The translations under genes were made by a program, and so were the position numbers. A stretch of DNA of 64,000 nt. Source: Locusta migratoria. Lineage: Eukaryota > Arthropoda > Insecta > Orthoptera > Acrididae. A model generated the notes under the pieces. It was given only the letters and a program-made list of their open reading frames with translations, was not told the origin of the DNA and ran no database searches. Where the stretch lies: positions 540,034,758 through 540,098,757 of the forward strand of contig CM048745.1 in the NCBI GenBank assembly GCA_026315105.1. Direction: 5' to 3'. Positions 20,397-30,790 of this stretch are shown here, one piece after another (position 1 is the first letter of the stretch; each line of letters begins with the position of its first letter).

Positions 20397-21030
20397 TAAG
20401 TGTAGAGGCGGTACTGTTAAGGTATGGAAGTATTTATCGAGTCTATGTTGTAGTGCATTGCGCTTAAGAATACACTAAATGTGAAAGAATATCAACATAT
20501 TTCACGTCAATGTGTGACACGAACTACAGATAAACCACTCGAAGTTGATAATTTATTGCACCAGCATGGGAATACATACAATCACAAAAGCAGCGTTTTT
20601 GTTACAACATTATGGAAATGGAGTGGACTCCCCACAGTGTATGTGATCACATTTGGAAGTGCCACTACGCTCGAAATCGCTGGTTTCAGCTGTTGAGGTA
20701 TAATGAGATGCCGTTCTTCTACAGACATTCAGACACGGCATTGACGGCTTCGGATTCTTTTAAACAGATAATGTATTGGCTACATTCGTGTCTCTAAATA
20801 CACAAAGTTCATGCGCTATATTTAATAAAGAAATATCATGCCTGTTGGATGCAAGTAAGATACAAATTGCGCCAATGAAATGAAGATCTGTCCAGACCCG
20901 TTATAATGTCGAAATTATGTTCAGGACACGGGAGTAACTGTATGTCCATGTTTCTCTAGGATGGGTAGGACCTCAGCCATTAGATTTATGTAAATAAAAC
21001 AGTACCTGCATTTCTCCATTTTGAATGTAT
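20397..21030. other. No recognisable gene
   Basis: AT-rich sequence with two overlapping short ORFs (60-71 codons) around 20480-20800. They show no recognisable motif or credible start context. Treated as intergenic. Confidence 0.4.
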
Positions 21031-21037
21031 ATTATGC

Positions 21038-21071
21038 TACCAGTTTCAGTATTTCGCTGTGTCATCTTCAG
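21038..21071 (-). ncRNA. Hammerhead-like motif, F5 left arm
   Basis: On the minus strand: CTGAAGA, TGACA, a stem region ending ACTG, AAAC, TGGTAG. The core CUGANGA and GAAA are intact, the following hexamer ACTGGT is near-palindromic, and GUA would be the cleavage triplet. Stem II (CAGC/ACTG) has lost one pair. The right-arm copy at 21519-21550 is more damaged (CTGAACA, GAAG). Confidence 0.45.
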
Positions 21072-21199
21072 GCCCCCTGACCAACATAAAACCGCGATGC
21101 GTCCAGTAACGAAGTGAAATCAGGATGGGGACGAACACTGAGCATGCGTATATTTCTGGCACAACGACACTATCAGTTGTCAACTGATGAGTGAAGAGA

Positions 21200-21398
21200 A
21201 AAATGTTCAAATGTTTGTTAAGCTTAAGGGACTTATGGGCGGGGTCATCAGTTCCTAAACTTACAAACTACTTATGAACTACCTTATACTAAAGGCGACG
21301 CAAACATCCATGCCCGAGGGGGGATTCGAACCCCCGACCGTAGCGACCGTGCTGGCTGTGACTGGCGCGCCGCAGACTGCTCGGCCACTGCGGCTGGC
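21200..21398 (-). repeat. SINE type A with 12-bp TSD, inside foldback F5
   Basis: Antisense full-length copy from AAATGTTCAAATGTTTG to a head ending TGCGGCTGGC. It is flanked by TGAGTGAAGAGA (21188-21199) and TGAGTGAACAGA (21399-21410), a 12-bp TSD with one mismatch. Head mutations (CGACCGTGCTGGCTGTGAC) indicate moderate age. Confidence 0.92.
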
Positions 21399-21559
21399 TG
21401 AGTGAACAGAGAGTGTCGTTATCCTAAAGGTCTATGTGTACCAATGATATAGTGTTCTCATCCATCTTGACCACAACGTTTTTTGGATGCATCGCAGTTT
21501 CATGCTGGTCAAGGAGGTCTGAACATGACACAATGATATACTGAAGGAACATACAAAAG

Positions 21560-22440
21560 AGACGGCTGAAAATATTATTTTATTTATTCTCATATTCAGT
21601 AAAGTCTGGTGAATCTAACGGAAATTCGTGGCCGTAAATGTATTTCCCATTTAGCTGACCTCTGTATGTTGTTACGGTCAGGAATATTCAGCGCTCTGTG
21701 GTTACCGACTACCGCCTTCGGTCTTGTCACCTTGTTTACGGGTTGCCAAGATGGAAACACCCCTAGTTTCGTTCCAACTGAAGACTATATCACGCAATCC
21801 TGCCGGGCTCTGTCTTACATCCGTTCATGTTTTATGCAGTTTGTGCCACGAAGCTCATGGACAACTGACAGTTATTCAAATTTTACGATCGACATAGGCT
21901 GTTCTTGAATTAACTCTGCTAATACTCTTATCTGATCATCCAGTCATTAAAATTTATTTACCGCAGCCTGTATAGCTAAGGTCTTACTGTAAAAACAAAA
22001 TCTGACCTTCGGCACTCCCGACAAGAATAGACGCCATGTTCACTATACATTGCTTTTTAATCCTTACGGCTGTGACGACGGATGGTTTTCATTTCATTTG
22101 ACGCCACAGTAAGAACGCTACCACACGGGCTGTTGTAAATTGTTTTATGGTACACGAACATCATCAGTTTATCGAATGCGGTAGTTCCAGATTTATTTGA
22201 ACATCTGCCCATGATGGAAGTATGACATTCTTCAATCAATTACAATTTGCGTGTCTCAATTCAAGATGATCTGAATTTGAAGCAATCAATTTTCCTTCCT
22301 GCCTTTCCAGTCGGTGGGAAATTAGTTTTTCCCGGTTGTAAAACTAAGTTATTGGCAATGTGATATGCTATCATATATGTTGTTGGAATAGAGATGTTTT
22401 CACAATAAAATACATCCAACTTTTACATGCAGCACATTAT
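21560..22440. other. No recognisable gene
   Basis: Contains a plus-strand ORF of 99 codons (21609-21908) and a minus-strand ORF of 60 codons (22057-22239; SGTTAFDKLMMFVYHKTIYN). Neither matches a family I know, and neither has a convincing start or flanking splice context. They could be remnants of a gene or transposon, or chance. Confidence 0.3.
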
Positions 22441-22445
22441 AGGAG

Positions 22446-23282
22446 GGTGGTCTTCAGTCCGCAGACTGGTTTGATGCAGCTCTCCACGCTAACCTGTCCT
22501 GTGCAAGTCTCTTCATCTCAGAATACTTTCGACAACCTACATCCCTTTGAATCTGCTTACTGTATTCGTCCCTCGGTCTCCCTCTACGATTTTTACCCCA
22601 CACACTTCCTTATAATGCTAAGTTGACGATTCCTTGCTGTCTCAGGATGTGTCCCACCAATCTATCCCTTCTCTTAGTCAGAATACGCCAGAAATTCCTT
22701 TTCTCCCCAATTATGTAGAGCACCTCCTCATTGTTACGTGATCTACCCATCTAATTTTCGTCATTCGTCTGTAGCACCACATTTCAAAAGCTTCTATCCT
22801 CTTTTTGTCTGAACTCCTTATTGTCCACGCTTCATTTCCATACATTCCAGACAAATGCCATCAGAAAGGACTTCCTAACATTTAAATTAATATTGGATAT
22901 CAACAAGTTTCTCTTCTTCAGAAACGCTTTTCTTCCTATAGCCATTCTGCATTTTTTATCTTCCTTACTTCGGCCATCAGAAGTTATCATGCTACTCAAA
23001 TAAAAAAACTTATCTACTATTTTTATTGTCTCATTACCTGATCTGATTCCTTCAGCATCACCTGCTTTTCGGACACTACATTCCATTATCCTTATTTTAC
23101 TCTTGTTAATGTTCATTTTATACCTTCCTTGCTCTTCGAAGTCCGTTGCTATCTCTGACAGAATTACTACGTCGTCGGCAAACCGCAAGGTTTTTATTGC
23201 CTCTCCCTGGACTTTAATTCCCTCTCCAAATTTCTCCTTGCATTCCCTCACAGCTTGTTCAACGAGGGAACGAATCAAATCC
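22446..23282 (-). mobile_element. LINE 3' half (family L1a), antisense
   Basis: Non-LTR retrotransposon copy with its 3' end at low coordinate (GTCTTCAGTCCGCAGACTGG antisense). The minus ORF at 22832-23278 has TLRFADDVVILSEIATDFEE, the RT motif C with intact catalytic Asp pair (FADD). It continues with NINKSKIRIMECSVRKAG, VDKFFYLSSMITSDGRSKED and KKRNLLISNINLNVRKSFL, the thumb and downstream blocks. The frame stops within 150 residues, and the region nearer the 3' end (22446-22830) is readable only as antisense similarity to the copies at 33105 and 63165. The clade could be RTE-like or CR1-like; I cannot decide by eye. Confidence 0.85.
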
Positions 23283-23767
23283 CGAATAGCTATACCAAGT
23301 CATTTCGGTATGAAAGGAGACGCTTGTGTCCACTGTAGACAAACGTTTGACAAGAAGACTATTTTGTTAGAAATGACTTCGTGTATAGTACTGAAAAGTG
23401 GACAATGACGAACTGATACAGAGAGAGGCTAGAAGCTTTGGAGATTTGAGCGGGGCGGAGAATGGAGAAAAACAGGTGCTCATAAAAAAACACGACATGT
23501 AGAAGCGGAGGCGAAGAAGGGGCATTTTAAACCCTGGACGTTATGTCGGACGGCGCACACACTCCAGCATACAGAAGGAATGGATGGACCTCCACAGCAG
23601 CAGACGTAACGGAACTGCGGACGCATTTAGGACCGAATATTCTCATTCCAATTTCCCGCACTGCCCGACTCGGCCTTACTGCCTCATTTGCATGCAGCCC
23701 ACACAACGTAACTGCACTACGGGTCCTTTAATATCCTCTCCGTCGTTCGACTATACAAAACATTATA

Positions 23768-24055
23768 CACTGCTGACCACGCAAAAAGCAACGCCCTGAA
23801 GGAAGCATTCAAATCGGATGATATTTACAGCATGCGTTGGTGGCGGCGAGAGATGGACGTGATTAAAACGCAAGCGCAGGTGCACACCACGGACGCTATA
23901 TAAATGACGAATAATCGCCCGCATGGACGAAATGGAACTGTTCTTTAGTGCAGTTCTTTTCCCTAAGCAGCTTCAGTATGCCTCGTAGAAAAGTGGCGTC
24001 TTTCAAGGCAGCCAAAATTCAGTCCTTTACCGTAGAATTGCGCCAATCAGCGAAA
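23768..24055 (+). mobile_element. Tc1-like element 5' end, truncated
   Basis: After a TA at 23766-23767 comes the terminal sequence CACTGCTGACCACGCAAAAA, related to the end at 19562. A TATATAAAT box-like string (about 23896) precedes an ATG at 23978. That frame reads MPRRKVASFKAAKIQSFTVE, the typical opening of a Tc1-type transposase, and stops after 28 codons where a SINE follows. Confidence 0.65.
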
Positions 24056-24260
24056 GGCTGGTGAGTCTTCGAATGCCGTGCGCACTGAGGCGCCATTCTG
24101 CGATGGGCGCTGACGTTCGCCGTCGTTGGTTCGAGTCCTCCCTCGGACTGGATATGTGTTGTCCTTCGGTTAGTTTACCTTAGTTTAAATAGTTTGTAAG
24201 CTACAAACTAATAACGAAGCAGTTGAGTCCCATAGATTTACAAACATTTGAACATTTTGT
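24056..24260 (+). repeat. SINE type B, diverged
   Basis: Plus-strand copy with degraded tRNA-like head, box B GGTTCGAGTCC, body TAGTTTAAATAGTTTGTAAG and tail TTTACAAACATTTGAACATT. It directly abuts the Tc1 5' fragment, so it probably inserted into that element. Confidence 0.75.
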
Positions 24261-24727
24261 GTCCTCGAATACCTTACTTCCAACGCTCCCTATTGTCATT
24301 ACTAACCTATTAGAAAAATTGGTTTGAAAATGTGTTACAGATATGACATACTCTGCCCTAAATACAACCACTTTACTTCCTGGATACCAATCGTGCGCTG
24401 AGGAAGGCCGTCCTTCTAGAAAACCAGTATTGCGCTTAGGAAAGAAGTTGCAGTACGGTTCAAACGCGGTTTTATAATTTATGTGTGTCTTTTACGGTAT
24501 AAGAAGTGCAACAGACAGGCAAACTTTAATTTTGACTCCAGCCGCAGAATTCTATGCAGCCATAAGGTCACAGTGCTGAATAAGTAAAATACACACGAAG
24601 ACAATAATTTCTGCAATTTCTGCTAAGTGGCCTCCAGTTATAAACACTTATCTATAGTAAACACGTATTATCTCGCGATCCGTCTACTATGTGCTAACAC
24701 AGCATGAAATTGGCGACGATGATTATG
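24261..24727. other. No recognisable gene
   Basis: AT-rich unassigned sequence with no ORF of note and no repeat recognised. Confidence 0.4.
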
Positions 24728-24968
24728 CAGGAAGGAAAGAAGATTAGGGTTTTAAGGCGACGTCTGTAGAGAGGCCATTAAAGGCGGATCTCACACTCCA
24801 CTTTCAGAGTGGAGAAGTAAATCGGCTTTGCACTTTTAAAGGAATTCGCCTGTAATGATTAAGGGAAATTATGAATAACCTAAACCTGATTGCCTGGAGG
24901 TGGTTTCGAATCACCGTCCTGATTAATGACAGTCTAGTATGTTATCACTGCGCGACCGCTTTCGGTAA
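24728..24968 (-). repeat. SINE type C, antisense, old
   Basis: Diverged antisense copy. GGAAGGAAAGAAGATTAGGG opens the 3' end, followed by GAGAGGCCATTA, AAATTATGAATAACCTAAACC, and a head (CACTGCGCGACCGCTTTCGG) in place of CGCTCGGT. The whole family layout is preserved, although much of the sequence is mutated. Confidence 0.65.
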
Positions 24969-25012
24969 TGTTGATGATAACAATGATAAAATCGATATTC
25001 ACCTGAATATCC

Positions 25013-25290
25013 ATGCGTTATAAAGCGCCCGCTTCCGGCACGGGGAGACGAATCGGCCCCAGCTCGAATCCGCCCGGCTGATTAACATCTAAGGCAGGAG
25101 GGTCGGCGAGCCTGGAGGTGGTTTTTAGGCGGTTTCCTACATCCCACTAGGAGAATACCGGCGTAGTCCCAAAGTCCCGCCTCATTTACACATCAGTAAA
25201 CGTCAAGTGAAACAAAATACACAGACATTCGGAAACACACAATGGAGATAATGGGGTGTCACAAGGAATAGCACCTGGTACGGTCTGCCG
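25013..25290. repeat. SINE type E (distinct family)
   Basis: tRNA-like stretch with a B-box-like CTCGAATCCGCCCGGC. It is followed by a body with CTGGAGGTGGTTTTTAGGCG and CCACTAGGAGAATACCGG, then GTCCCGCCTCATTTACAC. I recall this as a separate dispersed family from insect genomes. The copy is short and mutated, and no TSD was seen. Confidence 0.5.
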
Positions 25291-25309
25291 TGTAATGATT
25301 GTGTTTCGC

Positions 25310-26035
25310 TATCTAGGTGGATGCTAACAAAATATGTTCGCATTCGCAAGAGAAGGTTGGTGAAGAAAATTTCGCAAATATATTTTGGTGTAACGAATAA
25401 CGCATTTCATTTAATTATTTCCGTCCCAAATCGTGCACCATTTCTGTGACACTCTTTCTCCTATATCGCGATAATATAAAATGAGCTGCCCTTACCGAAC
25501 CTCCACAATATGGTTCCAGTTGGTGGGTATCTTGCAGTGTGGTGTTTCTTTAGTAGAACTGTGCTTTTTCTAAGTGTTCTGCTAATGAAAGTAGCCGTTG
25601 GTTCACCTTTCCTACAATACCTTCTAAATGTTCTTTCCAATTTAAGTTATTCGTAATTGTCATTCCTAGGTATTTATCTGAATTTACGGCCTGTAGCTTT
25701 GACTGATTTATTGTGTAAATGAAGTTTAACAAAAATGTTTTAGAGGTCATATGGATGACTTCCCTCTTATTATTTAGGATCAAGTTCTCAATTTTAGCCC
25801 CTTGCAGATATATAAATCACTTTGCAGTTGCTTTTGATCTTCTGGTGTCTTTACTAACCGATAAATGACAGCTTCAGCCGCGAACAGTGAAAGGTAGCTG
25901 CTCACGTTGCCTCCTAAATCGTTTATAAAGATAAGGAACAGTAGGGGTTCTAGATTACTTCCCTAGGAAACGCCACATATCACTTTCGATTTACTCGATG
26001 ACTTTCCGTCAATTACAACTTAAGTATGACAACTG
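25310..26035 (-). mobile_element. LINE RT fragment (family L2a), antisense
   Basis: The minus ORF 25550-25783 reads NNKREVIHMTSKTFLLNFIY then QAVNSDKYLGMTITNNLNWK, the segment after the RT catalytic motif. In the next frames at higher coordinates the antisense reads VVIDGKSSSKSKVICGVS, then LEPLLFLIFINDLGGNV and LFAAEAVIYR. These are degraded forms of GVPQG-LGPLLFLIFINDL (RT motif B) and LFADDAVIYR (motif C, catalytic Asp pair lost). The 3' end lies toward 25310. Same family as 33962, 39384, 41265 and 55030. Confidence 0.8.
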
Positions 26036-26602
26036 GTTTAATACACCGTGCTACCACTGTTGGTCTGATGAAGTTTCTACACTTTTACAACGTTAGAAGT
26101 GCTCCACATCTCGCTTGATCATCATGCACGTCAACAACTATTATGTCACATGTAAAATGAAATACATCATCATTACAATTCATACAGTAAATTTCCATAT
26201 ACAGTTAGAGGAAGGAAGAGGGAAGAGAAACGAAGATAATGACTCTGGCTACTGTAGGTTCTGAAACAAATCAACGGCGGACAGTGGAAATGTGTGCTGT
26301 GTCGGGTCTCCTGCGTCGAGCCAACGGTCGCCTTAATCATCTTGGCTACACGCGCACACCACCCGTCCGCCCCAAATGCCAATAAGTATGACACTACGGC
26401 AGCAGTGTCCGTGTCCTCTTATGCTTGCCATCCGGACTCCCGCACGAGGTCCAACGATTTTGCCACATTTGTGGTGAAGCAATGAACCCAATACTGTCGT
26501 CCCGTAGATGAACATACATATGGCCTTTTTTCTCATGACCTTAAACTTCCGAGTTGATATGCCGTGGTCTCCATAGGTTAAAGTTTTCACTGGCGTTTCG
26601 TC

Positions 26603-26921
26603 TTAGACGGCGTATTCCAACTATAACTCAATAGAGCGCTGAATATACAGGCCGACCAGAGGGCACCACTGTCAATCATGTGCCGCCGCCTATGCTAATG
26701 TATCTGATATTGCCAACATTCTCGATTGAATGTAATCGGTTGTCAACAGTACAGCGACAGCATGACAACCGATTACCTTCCATCTAGAATGTTGGCGATA
26801 TCAGAGGCCATACAAAGCATGGGCGACGGCACGTGATCGACAATGGCGCCCTCTGGACGGCCTGTATACTCAGCGCTCCGTCGAGTTCTAGTTGCGGGTC
26901 GCCGCTTTACTGCGGAGGATG
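26603..26921. repeat. Foldback element F9
   Basis: Inverted repeat with arms of about 150 bp around a centre near 26762. Shared strings include ATACAGGCCG, TGCCGCCGCC/GGCGACGGCA, CCAACATTCT and TAATCGGTTGTCA. The arm containing CGCCCTCTGGACGG resembles an LTR- or TIR-like unit. There is no hammerhead core. The minus ORF through the right arm (26773-26955) is probably accidental. Confidence 0.8.
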
Positions 26922-27046
26922 TCTTCCGCAGGGCAAAGTGTAATGTATGGGCCACAGCATCTCAGCCCGGAGGTTTTAAGAGATAACAATTGGACGACTC
27001 CTGCTACCAGTCGACGAACAACTACATAACTGAGTTAAAGATATCA

Positions 27047-27142
27047 AAATGATCCAATGTTTTTATATCTGTGGAACTTAACTACTCTGGGTATCAGTCC
27101 GTAGGATTAAAAACTACTTAAGCTAACTTTAACCTACTGATA
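27047..27142 (-). repeat. SINE 3' fragment, old
   Basis: Antisense relic of the SINE body: ATGATCCAATGTTTTTATAT, then GGAACTTAACTACTCTGGGTATCAG (for the usual GGGACTTAACTACGGGGTCATCAG). The tRNA-like head is gone. Confidence 0.5.
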
Positions 27143-27334
27143 TATGCTTCGGATACATCCAAAAGCTCTGTTTTTGGACGAGACGACTCATGAACTAGGG
27201 ATCTACTCCGAAACGCCATTGACATGTGGGACAAACTAGACCCGTAGTCCATTCATGATCTAGTATTCACGACGAATACAGGCATGCATTAGGGCAAGAG
27301 AACGTGTTACCGGGTATGATAAAATGCGCAATTC

Positions 27335-27770
27335 AAATTCAGAATGTATTGGTTATTTATTGTTTTTTTTTTACTTTGTTGTTATTTCACACCAGTATAC
27401 ATATACATATATACATGTAGGCTGGAGACAGCTTCCTATGCTGCTCTTCAGCCACATGATTTTACAGAAAACAACAAGGAGTAAAAACAATAGAAATGAG
27501 AAGTTAAAAATGGTGACAAGGAAACTGAACACGGAGCAGTGATGGAAGTGAAACGTAAGTAGGAGATAAGTTAAAAACACATATAGTTCGAAAATAAAAG
27601 CCAAGAGATGGGGGGGGGGGACCAGGAGAGGAGGGGGAGAGGGGGCGTTGAATCCACAGGTGAAGGTTTAGGGCTGGTATGAGTATGCATTTTTGTCGAA
27701 AAGTTGTATGCAGGTGGTGCAGAATACTGGATAAAATGTCTGTATCAGAAATCATTCGGGCTATTTGCAC
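27335..27770 (-). mobile_element. LINE 3' end (family L4), antisense
   Basis: Antisense counterpart of the element ending at 48295. The pair share GGCTGAAGAGCAGC in a hairpin-like context (minus strand at 27440-27480, plus at 48225-48275) and a long pyrimidine-rich stretch. The minus ORF 27504-27770 ends in a proline- and serine-rich peptide (PLSPSSPGPPPPSL), as in the C-terminal part of the plus copy. The poly-G run at 27609-27618 is part of this low-complexity strand. Confidence 0.5.
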
Positions 27771-28864
27771 TGATGAAATATCGTGTAGTTTGCAAAAACG
27801 ATACCGGCGCTTACCTAAGACCCATATCTACAACTGAAATGCTGTTTGCGTATATGTATTCCATTTCATGAAACTCTAGAACTGTGGTGATGCAACACTT
27901 TTTTTGATGTGTGTAGTAAAGGTCTGCACCTCGCTCGGTTGCTCGCTCGAATCGCGTGATACATGTCGTTCTCTGATAGTCCAACAGGTGTCGGTGCTGC
28001 AGCTAGCGACAAGGCGTGTGGCTGCGCTCGACTTCCTGCACGCTCGTTCGAGCGGCGCACGCTCGACTGGCCCGACCGTCCACACTGCCCGCTCGCTACT
28101 CGGCCGCTCGCCGCAATACCATGTCGTGTGAACTCGAGTGTCAGGAGCAAACTAAACGGTAGAGAATACATCCTGACTGCGAAATTTGGAATTGTTTCCT
28201 TTCCTGGGTGCTTCGAAAACTGTTCTCTCGATCCAGTTGAACAAGACATTCAGTTTCGCATTTTGTACTTTACCATACAAGTTATTATACGTGATTAATA
28301 TAAAATTTCTGTGCTAAGATCATTTACTAAATGAGTTATCCATGATCTTTCTTTCTTACTTGTTCCCATTTTGTGGACTGTTAGTACCTGTTTAGTGATA
28401 GGTCTTAACGAGTCTTGCCGTCTTAACGAGGAAGTGATTGTATTTTATATACATTCCTCTTATCACTCTCAAGTCCTGGAATACTTTGTCCGTCTTTTAT
28501 ATTGATATTAAGTACACGATATTGATGTACGCCCGTTAGGTTAGGTTTGTGAATCTCTGTTGCACCCCGTTAATATATATTCCCGTAGCATTTTGGCACT
28601 GTGCGTGGTTGCTGCGCCTCTACTTTTTCCGAGTGAGTCCTTAACGGGAATCTTTCCAGTTGCAACATTCATATATCCCCCACTACTACTGTCGTCTTTC
28701 TTATCTGCATAATAAATAACGTATGCAAGCTTTTGTGCAATATATAGGATCCGCACTTTCTTCCGTGTCAGGGTCATATGCCGGTCTAATGCTTATATAA
28801 CTGTTTTAAATTCTCTTATTCCAATTGTTTACACAGATGTACGAATTTATGGTGCTCCTGCCGT

Positions 28865-29253
28865 TTGAGTGATATCTGTTGTTATATTTATTTAGGGCCG
28901 TCTGAAGAATGTCACCTGGGTGCACCAGCCAAAAGAATGAACTGGATGTTTTCGGAATGGCTGGACTGTGAAATGCGCGAGGTGCAATCCACCAATGACG
29001 TGGACCTTTATTTAGCACGAATAGATGGTGTAACGACGATCCGCTTGAATGGTAGAAACGCAACAGAACTCTCTTTCCTAAGTTAGCTGTATTGGCAAAA
29101 AGAGAATTTTGTGTGCCAGCCTCAAATGCAGATAGTGAACGCACTTTCAGTGCGGCAGGAAACCTGATCTCTGATAGAAGAACTCGACTCTATCTACAAC
29201 GTGTCAATGATATTTTAACAGTACATTGCAATTACAATGCCACAAACGACTAG
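28865..29253 (+). pseudogene. hAT transposase C-terminal (dimerisation) remnant
   Basis: The plus frame from 28865 includes QSTNDVDLYLARIDG, and after a frameshift near 29070 the next frame reads FPKLAVLAKREFCVPASNAD then SERTFSAAGNLISDRRTRL and QRVNDILTVHCNYN, ending at TAG 29251-29253. PASNADSERTFSAAGN followed by a basic loop is the signature of the hAT C-terminal dimerisation domain. The BED finger and catalytic core are absent from this element. A BED-finger fragment of a related type lies 14 kb upstream at 14880. Confidence 0.92.
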
Positions 29254-29555
29254 TTTGGGGATAATGTTGTTACTTTTCGATGTATACTTCGTTGTACGGT
29301 AACATTCACTTTTGTGCATTGCAATGAAAACGTCGTTCGTTCCGTAGTTTCTGTTTGCATCCTTTACATTACTTCCAGATGTTGTAGTTGGTGAAAACAA
29401 ACTTTTTGTCTCGTTTGCGGTATAATTATATTGCGGTTACATGCTACTATACAGGAATACACGTCTACAGCATAACTGATTTTAGTTCCTTTAGTTAGCG
29501 GGGGTTCGTCAGACGCAACAGCAGCCCTCACCTCAGAGCCACAGAGCCGCTGCCG

Positions 29556-30131
29556 AAGCAACTGACAAGGAAAACTACCCAAGTGCCACCATCCGATTTT
29601 TATGAAATTTGGATATGTTATAATACATGAAAAAATTTGGGACACGTATTTTTTTAGCGGCGGAAAACATATTTAAGTGGGGAAACGGTCCGTCCAAAAT
29701 TGTTGCTAAAATAGAAAAATTGCGATAACTTAGAGACTTGTGAAGCGATTTTGATAATTTTTGGTATGAAAGTATCTCTTGATAAGAGATCGGCCTAGGT
29801 ACATTGCAGGGGGAGTGACAATTAGGGGGATAGTTATCTCTAAAGTGACCAATTTTTTGTGCTCAAAAAGTTATTTTGATGTAATCGAAGTTGAATCTAT
29901 GAAATTTGTCTTTTATCAAAAGATACTTTCATACCAAAAATAATTAAAATCGCTTCACTAGTCTCTAAGTTATCGCCATGTTTCTATTTTAGCGACAATT
30001 TTGGAGGGCCTGTTTCATCTCTTAAATATGTTTCTCCGTCGCTAAAAAAATACGTGTCACATAGTTTTTCATGTATTATAGCATGCAAATTTCATAGAAA
30101 TCGGAGAGTGACGCTGGGTAGGTTTCCTTGT
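29556..30131. repeat. Foldback element F6 nested in hAT
   Basis: About 575 bp with arms ACAAGGAAAACTACCCA and TGGGTAGGTTTCCTTGT. The arms also share AAATTTCATAGAAATCGG-like, AATACGTGTC, TCTCTAAGTTATCGC and AAAGTATCTT strings. The centre is near 29850. It lies wholly inside the hAT element, so it inserted after (or travelled with) that element. No ORF, and no hammerhead core seen. Confidence 0.88.
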
Positions 30132-30199
30132 GAGTGAGTGTTGCGCACTCGACTGAGTACGAGCGAGCGAAACCGGCGATTTGCAGACCTCTAGTGTGT

Positions 30200-30420
30200 A
30201 GATTCCAGTTTTTCAATTTCATTTTGAAAAGCTACGTCGTAACAAGGAGGAAGTGATAGAGAAGTCAGGATGAGGTAGAAGAAACGGGAGGGGAAGATGG
30301 ACAGAGATGGGGCATGGATAGATGAAGCGGGAGGAGGAGGAGGAGGAGGAGAGAGAGGGTATGGGGAATAGATGGAGGCAGTATAGAAAAGTATTGGTTT
30401 TTCTAACATTAATGACACGT
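30200..30420 (-). repeat. Purine-rich low-complexity tract
   Basis: Plus-strand GGAGGAGGAGGAGGAGGA run near 30333-30350 within a longer A/G-rich block. The minus-strand ORF across it is proline/serine-rich and may be an antisense relic of the L4 LINE, whose coding strand is similarly pyrimidine-rich, but no specific motif supports this. Confidence 0.4.
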
Positions 30421-30529
30421 TAGATGCTCCAGCGTCCTTTGCCGCTCATTTGTTATCACACTGAGCCGTAGAGAAGCGACGGGTTTAGACAGTATACGCA
30501 GTTCCTTGAAGATTGTACGGCGTATCACA

Positions 30530-30790
30530 GGGGTGCAGCCGACAGCCGTCCCGCTAGCGCTGGGCCGGGCGCTGCCGTCGCAGAGGCGGACGCCGGCTGC
30601 GCTTGGCTGAAATTAAATTCTTCGGCCCGTCTGTGCCTGCAGCTCAGCTTACGCGGCTGGCTGCTCGGTCATTAGCAGCGGCACCAGGCACCGCTTTGTG
30701 CCGAGTGCAGACTCGTCAAAAGGCGTCCGCGAGCAGCCCGCTCCCCCTACCCCCTCTGCTTGTCATCATCAAGTGGGCCGCAGTCCTGTG
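30530..30790. other. CpG-rich patch
   Basis: GC- and CpG-rich DNA (CGCTGGGCCGGGCGCTGCCG and following) in an otherwise AT-rich area, with no ORF that continues beyond 62 codons. Candidates are a promoter-associated island or the GC-rich subterminal region of a DNA transposon. Nothing in the sequence decides between them. Confidence 0.35.

Larger units (their letters stand above)
21038..21555. repeat. Foldback element F5 with SINE in its centre
   Basis: The arms mirror each other: GTCAGGGGGCCTGAAGATGA on the minus strand at left against GTCAAGGAGGTCTGAACATGA at right, plus GCGATGCGTCC/GGATGCATCGC and ACGACACT/AGTGTCGT. Arm divergence is higher than in F1 or F2. A type A SINE with its own TSD sits almost exactly at the centre, so the foldback is older than the SINE. 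Confidence 0.75.
27917..30193 (+). mobile_element. Complete hAT element with perfect 8-bp TSD
   Basis: The ends are TAAAGGTCTGCA at left and, on the opposite strand at right, TAGAGGTCTGCA, continuing into GCTCG-rich subterminal repeats on both sides. The flanking octamer GTGTGTAG occurs exactly at 27909-27916 and 30194-30201, which is the diagnostic TSD length for hAT transposition. Inside are a GC-rich 5' zone, a transposase C-terminal remnant and a nested foldback. Most of the transposase gene is missing, so the element is a deletion derivative that must have been mobilised in trans. Confidence 0.92.

Noticed and set aside
22057..22239. Minus ORF with SGTTAFDKLMMFVYHKTIYN as a host exon
   Set aside because: No recognised family, no supporting splice sites and no neighbouring exon. 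Left in an unassigned stretch.
27778..27818. CTGATGA followed by ATATCGT and ACGATA
   Set aside because: Core box and stem are present but GAAA is absent. Could be chance.
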